In this document: piece by piece, positions 9,205 to 16,759 of the stretch | How positions within the stretch are numbered: the first letter of the stretch is position 1 | Layout: each line of letters opens with the position of its first letter | Origin: Clostridium oryzae | Lineage (GTDB): Bacteria; Bacillota; Clostridia; Clostridiales; Clostridiaceae | Length of the DNA: 47,104 nucleotides | Reading direction: 5' to 3' | NCBI RefSeq assembly: GCF_002029235.1 | Contig: NZ_MZGV01000034.1 | Coordinates: forward strand, 1-47,104 | Position numbers and translations under genes: made by a program | The notes under the pieces: generated by a model | Told to the model about the DNA's origin: nothing | The model's database searches: none | The model's input: the letters and a program-made list of their open reading frames with translations, nothing else

Positions 9205-9235
9205 AAAGGCTGCAGTTGAAATAACTGCAGTCTTT
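9205..9235 (-). terminator. Terminator of polC
   Basis: Arms 9205-9217 and 9223-9235 give a 13-bp stem (one G-T wobble) around CTGCAGTT. On the minus strand it is followed by a run of five T. It lies 40 bases downstream of the polC stop. Confidence 0.85.
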
Positions 9236-9274
9236 GAAAATTCACTTGAATCCATATTGTGTTTGCTATATTCA

Positions 9275-12200
9275 TTATATCGCATCAAAAAAGCATAGTT
9301 GATCGCTTTCAGGAAGGCCTTTTAAGCAGCCAAAGTTTCTAAGCAGCTCTATTCCTGAATTACCAATCTTAGCACGTTTTTTTACATCTTCGACGGAACT
9401 AAACGGCATTTCTTGTGCAGCATTATATAAGCTTTCTGCTGCCACATTACCCATACCAGCGATACTGTTAAGAGGTGGCCTTAAACCTTCCTCCTCAACG
9501 AGAAATCTTGTAGAATGGGACTTATATAAATCAATCGACAGGAAATTAAAGCCCCTTTCATACATTTCAAGAACAATTTCCAAGTCGTCGTACATATCTT
9601 TATCCTTTGGAGAAGCTTGATTGCCCATCATCTGGATTTCCTTCATCTTCATCTTAACCTTTTCTTTTCCAAAGATCATAAATTCACTATCGAAGGCCTT
9701 GGCTCTGATGGAAAAGTAGGCTGCATAGTAAGCCTTTGGTATATGAACCTTAAACCAAGCTATTCTAAAAGCCATCATTACATAGGCCGCAGCATGGGCC
9801 TTAGGAAACATGTATTTTATCTTTCGGCAGGAATCTATGTACCATTCCGGAACTTCATGTTCTCTCATTAAAGCTTCATATTCTGCCCACTTTTCAGGAT
9901 CCTTTAAAGCCTTTCCCTTACGAACAAGCTCCATTATCTTAAATGCAGTATTTGGAGGCAGACCTTTCTTTATAAGATAAATCATGATATCATCTCTTGT
10001 ACAAACTGCTTCACTCAGCGTTACTATTCCCTGATCGATCAAGTCCTTGGCGTTTCCAAGCCAAACGTCGGTACCATGAGAAAGTCCAGATATACATAGC
10101 AGCTCTGAGAAAGTCTTTGGCATTGTATCCAAAAGCATTCCCCTAACGAACTTAGTTCCAAACTCAGGGATACCAAAGGTTCCAACCTTTGAATTTATCT
10201 GTTCCGGCGTTACTCCTAAAGCCTCAGTTGAGGAAAACAAAGACATTGTCTCCTTATCATCCAGCGGTATCTTATGAGGGTTTACTCCGGTTATATCCTG
10301 CAGCATTCTTATAACTGTAGGATCATCGTGCCCCAGTATATCCAGTTTCAACAGGTTCTGATCTATAGAGTGATAATCAAAATGCGTCGTTATGATATCT
10401 GAGGTTGGGTCATCCGCAGGGTGCTGTACAGGGCAGAACTCAAAGATTTCTCTTCCCTTTGGCACAACTATTATTCCTCCTGGATGCTGACCCGTGGTTC
10501 TTTTTATACCTGTGCAGCCTTTTGAAATTCTAGTTATCTCAGCTTTGTTTATAGGAATGTTCTTTTCCTCATAATATTTTTTAACATAACCAAAGGCGGT
10601 TTTTTCTGCTATGGTACCTATGGTTCCAGCTTTGAATGTTGTACCTTTACCAAAAATAACTTCTGTATATCTATGGGCTTTTGCCTGATATTCACCAGAA
10701 AAGTTCAGATCTATATCTGGTTCTTTATCACCATTGAAGCCAAGGAACGTTTCAAAAGGTATATCCATGCCATCCTTATCCAATTTTTCACCACATTTAG
10801 GACATACTTTATCCGGTAAATCGAAGCCGTTTTTAACGCCGTAATCCGCAAAGTCAGAGTATTTGCATTTAGGGCATCTATAGTGCGGCGGCAGAGAATT
10901 AACCTCCGTTATACCTGTCATATTTGCAACAAAGGACGATCCAACAGATCCTCTGGAACCAACCAGATAGCCATCTTCATTAGACTTCCATACCAGCTTC
11001 TGAGCGATGATATACATAACTGAGAAGCCATTCTTTATAATGGATTCCAGCTCTTTATCTAGTCTAGCCTGAACAATCTCAGGAAGAGGATCTCCATACA
11101 GTTCATGAGCCTTATCGTAAGCAATATTTTTAATGGTTTTCTCACAACCATCTATATGCGGCGGGCACTTTTCCGGGGAAATAGGGCTGATCTGTTCGCA
11201 CATGTCTGATACTAGGTTCGTATTTGTAACTACAACTTCATAAGCCTTTTCCTCTCCTAAATATGAAAACTCCTTAAGCATTTCCTCAGTGGTTCGCAAA
11301 TAAAGAGGAGCCTGATTATCTGCATCCTTAAAGCCCTGGCCCGCTTCAAGAATACGTCTGTAGATTTCATCTTCAGGGTCCATGAAATGTACGTCTCCCG
11401 TAGCTACTACTGGCTTATGCAGTTTTTCAGCTAAAGCTATTATCTTTTTATTAATTTCTATTAAGCGCTCCTTATTAGGTACTTGTTCTGACCTTATTAA
11501 GTAGTCATTATTTCCTAGAGGCTGGATTTCTAAGTAATCATAAAAATCTGCGATAGCTTCAATTTCCTCATCAGATTTTCCAAGCAGTATAGCCTGATAC
11601 AATTCGCCTTCACTGCAGGCACTGCCGATAATAAGACCTTCCGAATATTGGTTATAAAGGCTTCTCAGTATTCGTGGTTTCTTGTAGAAATAATTTAAAT
11701 GAGAATAGGAAACCAGCTTATACAAATTTTTTAACCCTACATAATTTTTAGCTAATATTATCGCGTGATAGGTTTTAAGTTTCTTATACTCTTCCTTTTT
11801 AGACTCCTGATTTGAGGCATACTTATCTACATCTTCAAGAGTTTCTGTACCTCTCTCTTTTAACATATCTATCATCACATTAAAAACCTTAACAGTAGTA
11901 GCAACATCGTCTAGCGCTCTATGGGCTACCTCAACTTTTATGCCAAGATTCTTAGCAATTCTTCCTAGCTTATATGTCTTATATTCAGGAAATAATTCCT
12001 GAGCCAATGATAACGTATCTAAATATGTAAAATCAAAATTATAACCAAGCACTTTAGCATTATGCTTTAAAAATCCTACATCAAATTCTGCGTTATGAGC
12101 TACCAATACACTTCCATCAATAAACTCCAGCAGCTTAGGAAAGACTTTATCTATCGTCTCTGCATCCTTAACCATATCATCGGTTATGTTAGTAACTTCA

Positions 12201-13615
12201 ACGACTCTCATTGGAATAGGCTTTTCAGGATTTACAAAGCAGCTGAACTCATCAATAACCTTTCCATCTTTAACCTTCATTACACCTATTTCAGTGATTT
12301 TTTCAGTTATTGGCGAAAAACCTGTGGTCTCCAAATCCAGTACGCAGTATGTGGTATCAAGGTTCTGACCTTTAATATTTCTTATGGATGGCTTTTTGTC
12401 GGGTGCTAGATATGCTTCAACTCCATATATAATCTTCATATCTGGATTATCTCTTCCAAGCAGCTTATGTGCTTCAGGAAAGGCCTGCACTACTCCGTGA
12501 TCTGTTATCGCAATAGATTTCATGCCCCAGCTCATAGCCCTTTTAATAAGATCGGTAGCACTGGTCATTGCATCCATCTGGCTCATTTGCGTATGCATAT
12601 GCAGCTCAACTCTCTTAACCTCTGCATTATCCTGTCTCTTAGCCTTCTTTATGCCTTCTGTCTCGATTATAGTGTTAGCAATAAGTTCAACCTCGTGAGA
12701 AAAGGTACTCAAGCCAGCATTTCCTGCAAGCTTAACTCCTTTAGCTTTCTTAAGCCTTGAAAACACTCCATCACCTTCACCGGGCTTGCAGAACGTCTTA
12801 CACGTCATGGAGCTGGAACCGTCATATAAATCAAAGGAAATAAGTATCTTTCCGCTCTTAAGTTCCTTAGACTCAATGTTTGATATTTCACCTTCTATAG
12901 CAATTCTACCTTCATCTGGCGTAATATCAGTAATCTTTATTACAGGCTCCTTGATGTGAGCATTTCTGCCTACTATAAGCCAAGGGTTTTTCTTTCCGTC
13001 TGCTTCAGCTCTGCCATCCTGTTTGTTTTCAAAATTTTCCTTAGATGGTTTAGGAGCAGCACTTGCAGCATTATTTATCTCTTGCTTTATGAATTTCATT
13101 TCATTTGCAGTTCTTTCTTCCTGCTGCTTAAGCATATCTTCACTGCTGACTTTATCAATAAAATTTATGTGAAAATCTGTACCATATAGGTTCTTTACAG
13201 CTTTATGTATCTTTTTGTCATAATCCATAGACTTTAAAAAGTCTGATGCCGCAATTTTTAGGTTGAAATTTATGTTATTATCTTCTATTTCGTAATCACT
13301 ATTGTTTAATAGCACTGCCTTCAATGCAGGATATCTATTTGACACTGAGGCCACAATATTGTGAAGTTCTTCTTCAATAGGTTTCTTATTGGTTCCTTCA
13401 GAATAATTCACAGCAATTCTCGAATCCTCTAATGCAAATCTCTTTTGTATGAACTTATTTAGTTTTTCAATTTCGTTTATGTCGATATACTTATCCGAGT
13501 TTAATTTCATCTCCAGCGTCTTAGTCTTTTTCTTTAAGACTACCGACGCAACCATAGCAGTGTCTAAATTGCCTGCTGCTTCATAGTCACTAAAAACTTC
13601 ATTTATTCTTTTCAT
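9275..13615 (-). CDS. polC: DNA polymerase III alpha subunit, Gram-positive PolC type
   Basis: A 1446-residue replicative polymerase of the expected PolC size. In order: an N-terminal domain (about 1-200), an OB-fold (about 218-315), the first half of the PHP domain beginning VELHMHTQMSQMDAM (about 336-420), an inserted DEDD proofreading exonuclease (D427-E429 in LDLETTG, AHNAEFD near 507-512, AHRALDD near 564-570), the second PHP half, then the polymerase core. The core has GSRGSVGSSFVANMTG, a four-cysteine zinc site (CPKC...CPKC) and the catalytic aspartates in EPDIDLNFSGE. The C-terminal part carries helix-hairpin-helix-like sequence. It copies the chromosome together with the beta clamp. 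A GGAAGG lies about 13 bases before the ATG, a little far. It is monocistronic. Confidence 0.98.
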   Translation of the reverse strand: MKRINEVFSDYEAAGNLDTAMVASVVLKKKTKTLEMKLNSDKYIDINEIEKLNKFIQKRFALEDSRIAVNYSEGTNKKPIEEELHNIVASVSNRYPALKAVLLNNSDYEIEDNNINFNLKIAASDFLKSMDYDKKIHKAVKNLYGTDFHINFIDKVSSEDMLKQQEERTANEMKFIKQEINNAASAAPKPSKENFENKQDGRAEADGKKNPWLIVGRNAHIKEPVIKITDITPDEGRIAIEGEISNIESKELKSGKILISFDLYDGSSSMTCKTFCKPGEGDGVFSRLKKAKGVKLAGNAGLSTFSHEVELIANTIIETEGIKKAKRQDNAEVKRVELHMHTQMSQMDAMTSATDLIKRAMSWGMKSIAITDHGVVQAFPEAHKLLGRDNPDMKIIYGVEAYLAPDKKPSIRNIKGQNLDTTYCVLDLETTGFSPITEKITEIGVMKVKDGKVIDEFSCFVNPEKPIPMRVVEVTNITDDMVKDAETIDKVFPKLLEFIDGSVLVAHNAEFDVGFLKHNAKVLGYNFDFTYLDTLSLAQELFPEYKTYKLGRIAKNLGIKVEVAHRALDDVATTVKVFNVMIDMLKERGTETLEDVDKYASNQESKKEEYKKLKTYHAIILAKNYVGLKNLYKLVSYSHLNYFYKKPRILRSLYNQYSEGLIIGSACSEGELYQAILLGKSDEEIEAIADFYDYLEIQPLGNNDYLIRSEQVPNKERLIEINKKIIALAEKLHKPVVATGDVHFMDPEDEIYRRILEAGQGFKDADNQAPLYLRTTEEMLKEFSYLGEEKAYEVVVTNTNLVSDMCEQISPISPEKCPPHIDGCEKTIKNIAYDKAHELYGDPLPEIVQARLDKELESIIKNGFSVMYIIAQKLVWKSNEDGYLVGSRGSVGSSFVANMTGITEVNSLPPHYRCPKCKYSDFADYGVKNGFDLPDKVCPKCGEKLDKDGMDIPFETFLGFNGDKEPDIDLNFSGEYQAKAHRYTEVIFGKGTTFKAGTIGTIAEKTAFGYVKKYYEEKNIPINKAEITRISKGCTGIKRTTGQHPGGIIVVPKGREIFEFCPVQHPADDPTSDIITTHFDYHSIDQNLLKLDILGHDDPTVIRMLQDITGVNPHKIPLDDKETMSLFSSTEALGVTPEQINSKVGTFGIPEFGTKFVRGMLLDTMPKTFSELLCISGLSHGTDVWLGNAKDLIDQGIVTLSEAVCTRDDIMIYLIKKGLPPNTAFKIMELVRKGKALKDPEKWAEYEALMREHEVPEWYIDSCRKIKYMFPKAHAAAYVMMAFRIAWFKVHIPKAYYAAYFSIRAKAFDSEFMIFGKEKVKMKMKEIQMMGNQASPKDKDMYDDLEIVLEMYERGFNFLSIDLYKSHSTRFLVEEEGLRPPLNSIAGMGNVAAESLYNAAQEMPFSSVEDVKKRAKIGNSGIELLRNFGCLKGLPESDQLCFFDAI

Positions 13616-13921
13616 ACAATATCAGATATCCTTCCTCATAAAATTTTTAGTACGTTACTATTATATAAAATATTATTAGTATTTGCTATGAGAAAATGAG
13701 GGAAATAAATTTTATAAAGATATAGGAATACAGGAAGCAATTGTTATAAAAGTGTTACATTGAATTGATTAATATTAAAATTGCATGGAAATAGTGCTAA
13801 TATAACAATGAAATAATAAGTTTAAATTATCAATAAGTTTGTAATTTAAAATATTGAGTTATGTCATTAACATAAAGTTAAAGAAACTATATGTTATTTA
13901 TTTTTAAAAGGGAGAAAAAGA
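13616..13921. other. Divergent intergenic region between polC and the PAP2-like gene
   Basis: A/T-rich and noncoding in every frame I examined. It contains the likely polC promoter near its left end and the GGGAG ribosome site of the PAP2-like gene at its right end. I found no convincing -35/-10 pair for the rightward gene. Confidence 0.45.
13660..13688 (-). promoter_or_regulatory. Possible polC promoter
   Basis: On the minus strand TATAAT (13660-13665) has TAGCAA (13683-13688) 17 bases upstream. The -10 box is perfect and the -35 weak. It lies about 45 bases from the polC ATG. Confidence 0.4.
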
Positions 13922-14572
13922 ATGGAAAAATATAAGAGCTACTTTGCAGATTTATTATGTTTGTTACTGATTCCATTGCTAGGAATGGTATATAGTTTGC
14001 TTAATACATCCAGTAATGGATTAAATAGTTTAGTTACTGATCTAGATAAAAAAATACCCTTTATCAAGGAATTTGTAATCCCATATTTATTATGGCATCC
14101 ATTTATTTATATATGTATGATCTATTTCCGATTTAAGGATAGGAAAATATATTTTATCACCTTTATAAGTATTGTAATAGAAAGGCTTATAGCTTATACG
14201 ATATTTTATACCTTCCAGACCTATGTTCCAAGACCTATTCTTCATGGAAATGACTTATTTACTAAGATTACGGCTTATATATATAGTTCGGACAAGCCTT
14301 ATAATTGTTTTCCAAGCATCCATGTTATAGAAAGTTATTTAATGATTAAAGGCATAAAGAATATAACTAATAAAAGAAAGCTAGTGCTTCGTTTGATTAG
14401 CATCACAGCTATAATAATAATTTTATCCACTCAGTTTATAAAACAACATGTCATTATGGATGCAATAGGTGGAATTTTGCTTGCTGAGGTTGTGTTTAAT
14501 GGAGTTTTAAAAATTTTCCATATTGTATACAGCAGCAAAGATAAAAATTTAAACAACAGCATAAATAGTTAG
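13922..14572 (+). CDS. PAP2-like membrane protein
   Basis: A 216-residue protein with about six hydrophobic helices and the remains of the three PAP2 phosphatase motifs. YVPRP stands for motif 1, with Thr where the usual Lys would be; CFPSIHV is motif 2 with the catalytic-type His; STQFIKQHVIMD is motif 3, keeping His and Asp but with Thr for the usual Arg. This pattern is nearer the inositol-phosphotransferase-like PAP2 branch than classical phosphatidic acid phosphatases. It may act on a lipid phosphate or transfer a phospho-headgroup at the membrane; the substrate cannot be told. The ATG follows AAAAGGGAG. It is a single gene, convergent with the HxlR-type gene. Confidence 0.78.
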   Translation: MEKYKSYFADLLCLLLIPLLGMVYSLLNTSSNGLNSLVTDLDKKIPFIKEFVIPYLLWHPFIYICMIYFRFKDRKIYFITFISIVIERLIAYTIFYTFQTYVPRPILHGNDLFTKITAYIYSSDKPYNCFPSIHVIESYLMIKGIKNITNKRKLVLRLISITAIIIILSTQFIKQHVIMDAIGGILLAEVVFNGVLKIFHIVYSSKDKNLNNSINS

Positions 14573-14620
14573 TTACAGATGCGTAATTCTTTTATAATCT
14601 GGGCACAGATGAGTTTCACT

Positions 14621-14938
14621 CTAGGTCATCATGGTATTTAAAACGGGGACAAAGCTTTCTCCCAGTTCACTTAAAGTATATTCAACCTTCGGTGGAATTT
14701 CTTTGTAAATTTTACGATATAAAAAACCATCTGCCTCCAACTCACGGAGTTGTTTGGTAAGTGTAGACTGGGTTATACCATCTAGACGACGCAGCAATTC
14801 GCCAAAACGCTGGACCTTGTAAAAAGCTATATACCATAAAATTAGTATTTTCCATTTACCGTTCAACACGGACTGGAGCATACTCATTGGTACACAGCGC
14901 GTCATCATGTTCTTGTTGCGGAACTTATTTTCTCCCAT
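14621..14938 (-). CDS. HxlR-family transcriptional regulator
   Basis: A 105-residue winged-helix protein. The family signature runs from the N-terminal Cys15 (RCVPMSMLQSVLNGKWKILIL) through FGELLRRLDGITQSTLTKQLRELEADGFL to the wing (PPKVEYTLSELGESFVPVL). A Cys at this position acts as a thiol or electrophile sensor in some family members; here that is inference. The ATG has GGAG about 10 bases upstream. It is divergently transcribed from the radical SAM gene across about 210 bases that contain facing promoters and repeated AGTACT elements, so it probably controls both. Confidence 0.92.
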   Translation of the reverse strand: MGENKFRNKNMMTRCVPMSMLQSVLNGKWKILILWYIAFYKVQRFGELLRRLDGITQSTLTKQLRELEADGFLYRKIYKEIPPKVEYTLSELGESFVPVLNTMMT

Positions 14939-14962
14939 AGTTTATCACTCCATTTCATAAGC

Positions 14963-14991
14963 AGTATACCTTATGTTGAGAAAGAAAACAA
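14963..14991 (-). promoter_or_regulatory. Promoter of the HxlR-type regulator gene
   Basis: Minus strand: TTGTTT (14986-14991), a 17-base spacer, TATACT (14963-14968), about 25 bases upstream of the ATG. Confidence 0.6.
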
Positions 14992-14994
14992 TGC

Positions 14995-15053
14995 ACTATT
15001 TTTTATTATACTTAGTATTAAAAATAGTACTAAAGCCATAAAAAGACAGTACT
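14995..15053. promoter_or_regulatory. Candidate HxlR operator region
   Basis: An interrupted inverted repeat joins ACTATTTTT (14995-15003) and AAAAATAGT (15020-15028) around the near-palindrome ATACTTAGTAT. Two copies of AGTACT lie 22 bases apart (15026-15031 and 15048-15053), two helical turns. The second touches the -35 box of the radical SAM promoter and the first arm abuts the regulator's own promoter. Confidence 0.5.
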
Positions 15054-15080
15054 TGAATAAAAAAAACTTTGCTGTAATAT
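15053..15080 (+). promoter_or_regulatory. Promoter of the radical SAM gene
   Basis: TTGAAT (15053-15058), a 16-base spacer, then TAATAT (15075-15080), about 70 bases upstream of the ATG. It faces the regulator promoter and overlaps the second AGTACT element. Confidence 0.45.
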
Positions 15081-15152
15081 GTAAATCAGAAACTGAAGCT
15101 ACTATATCGATACTTGTTTTATCGAGAAAGTAACTGTAAAGGAGCGATATAT

Positions 15153-16052
15153 ATGCATTACACAGGAACTATTTGGAGACCTCCATATGAGGCATCCTCT
15201 CTATTAATTGAAGTTACTGCTGGCTGCACTCATCACAAGTGCAAATTTTGTACTCTTTATGATGACCTTCCATTCAAATTCAGAATGTCTCCTCTTGAGG
15301 ATATCGAAGCGGATTTATTAGAAGTGCAGACTGAACTTAATTCTTGGCATAGTCAGAAAGTAGCTCGTGTTTACTTAACAGGAGCCAATCCTTTTGTTTT
15401 GAAATTCGAACGGCTAAAAGAAATCGCTGACTTGATTCATAAATACCTGCCTGAATGCCAAACAATAGGCTGTTTTGCTCGTGTTACTGATATTACTCTT
15501 AAGACTGATGATGAATTAGAGGCTTTACATGAACTTGGTTATGATAGCATTACTATCGGCGTGGAAACTGGTGATGGAGAGATACTTAAATTCATGAACA
15601 AGGGGTACCTGCCGGAAGAGATCATAATCCAAAGTCATCGTCTGGATGCAGCCAGCATCAAGTATAATTATTTTTACCTTACTGGTATCTCTGGTGCTGG
15701 ACGAGGAAAGATAGGAGCATTAGAATCCGCTAAAGTATTTAATCAGACGCATCCACAAATTATCGGCTCATCAATGCTTACTATCTATCCTGAATCTGAG
15801 CTATTTGCTGAAATTGAGGCTGGCAATTGGTCTGAGGAAACAGAATTAGAAAAACTAGAGGAACTAAAGACGCTAATTGAAAACTTAGATATTCCAGTGT
15901 TTTTCGCAACTTTAGGTGCGTCAAATGCCATTTTTGTTCAAGGTGAGCTTCCAAAGGATAAAGTCAGGATGCTTACTTATCTTGAGAAGATGTGCAAAAC
16001 ACAAAATGAATCTGAATTACGGTACTATCGTACACACTTAAGACACCTTTAA
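15153..16052 (+). CDS. Radical SAM protein of unknown substrate
   Basis: A 299-residue protein with a radical SAM TIM-barrel. The cluster motif is GCTHHKCKFCTLY, so the spacing of the three cysteines is CX4CX2C instead of the common CX3CX2C. Other features are ARVYLTGANPF, SITIGVETGDGE (the GGE-like and SAM-contact region) and NYFYLTGISGAG. It lacks an N-terminal B12-binding domain and long C-terminal extensions. It resembles small COG1032-type proteins whose reaction is not established. The start is the ATG at 15153 with AAAGGAG 8 bases upstream; a longer frame from a TTG at 15114 has no ribosome site. It is divergent from the HxlR-type regulator and followed, with one base overlap, by a decayed gene. 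Confidence 0.88.
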   Translation: MHYTGTIWRPPYEASSLLIEVTAGCTHHKCKFCTLYDDLPFKFRMSPLEDIEADLLEVQTELNSWHSQKVARVYLTGANPFVLKFERLKEIADLIHKYLPECQTIGCFARVTDITLKTDDELEALHELGYDSITIGVETGDGEILKFMNKGYLPEEIIIQSHRLDAASIKYNYFYLTGISGAGRGKIGALESAKVFNQTHPQIIGSSMLTIYPESELFAEIEAGNWSEETELEKLEELKTLIENLDIPVFFATLGASNAIFVQGELPKDKVRMLTYLEKMCKTQNESELRYYRTHLRHL

Positions 16053-16657
16053 TGGAGGAAGCAGACTTGGATCAACAAATATGTAGTGAAAATGAAATAT
16101 TGGTAGATATTATTGAAAAATATAGTAAAATAGTTTCCTCTTTATGTAATAGGATAGTTTACGATAGAGAACTTGCTAAAGATGCAGCTCAGGAAGTGTG
16201 GCTAGAAGTCTTTAAAAGTATTTCAAAATTTAGAGGTAAATCAAAATTATCAACATGGGTATATGCACCTGAAATGCTCGGATTAGGATATACAGAAGCA
16301 CCTATAGAATATGATCACTCACTGAAGGGGTAGGCAAAAATTGTTGAATTATTTATCAGAGAGATAATTAGAAAAGAATGCATAATAGTTGGCCATGATT
16401 TGGGAGGTGGAGTGGCTCAAATAATTGCTACAGAGAAGTCAAGTATTATTAATAAATGTGTACTCACAGATTGTGTGGCTTTTGATTCATGGCCTGTTGA
16501 AGGAATAAAAAAGCTGATTCAACTATCTAGAAGTGAAGAAGCACTAGATATCCTTAGCGATGAGGTTATAAATGATACATACTACATAGCTTATATACGG
16601 CTAATTTTGCATATAGATTTCTCCAGTGTAAAGTTTACATTCTGCGATAACGTTTAA
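16052..16657 (+). pseudogene. Decayed fusion of an ECF sigma factor and an alpha/beta hydrolase
   Basis: One continuous frame with an in-frame TAG at 16331-16333. Residues 1-71 match region 2 of an ECF sigma-70 factor (ELAKDAAQEVWLEVFKSISK, then FRGKSKLSTWVY). At about 16266 the sequence switches abruptly to an alpha/beta hydrolase (APEMLGLGYTEAPIEYDHS). After the stop the same frame continues with hydrolase sequence, including the nucleophile elbow VGHDLGGGVAQ, then breaks off without the rest of the fold. Sigma regions 3-4, the hydrolase N-terminus and its C-terminus are missing. An internal deletion fused two genes, and a nonsense change (probably CAG to TAG) followed. A TTG at 16067 with GGAGG 8 bases upstream may be the original start. 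Confidence 0.85.
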
Positions 16658-16717
16658 TAAAGTAATATTTTACCCAAATAGAAAGAAATTACTAATATTA
16701 TCTCAAAGCAGATGTTA

Positions 16718-16723
16718 TATAAT
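16718..16723 (+). promoter_or_regulatory. -10 box for the galactanase gene
   Basis: A perfect TATAAT about 37 bases before the ATG. No good -35 box lies 16-18 bases upstream, so this is only a candidate. Confidence 0.35.
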
Positions 16724-16759
16724 CATTTGGTAAAAAATATATAGGGGGATAGTAATATT

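Noticed and set aside
12095..12760. Plus-strand reading frames inside polC
   Set aside because: They overlap the conserved PHP and exonuclease regions of polC, have no ribosome sites and look random in composition.
14621..14938. The HxlR-type gene as regulator of the PAP2-like gene
   Set aside because: The two are convergent; the operator-like repeats lie on the other side, next to the radical SAM gene.
16400..16657. An independent small gene starting at TTG 16400
   Set aside because: It is in the same frame as the upstream hydrolase fragment and starts inside the nucleophile-elbow motif; it is the tail of the pseudogene after its internal stop.
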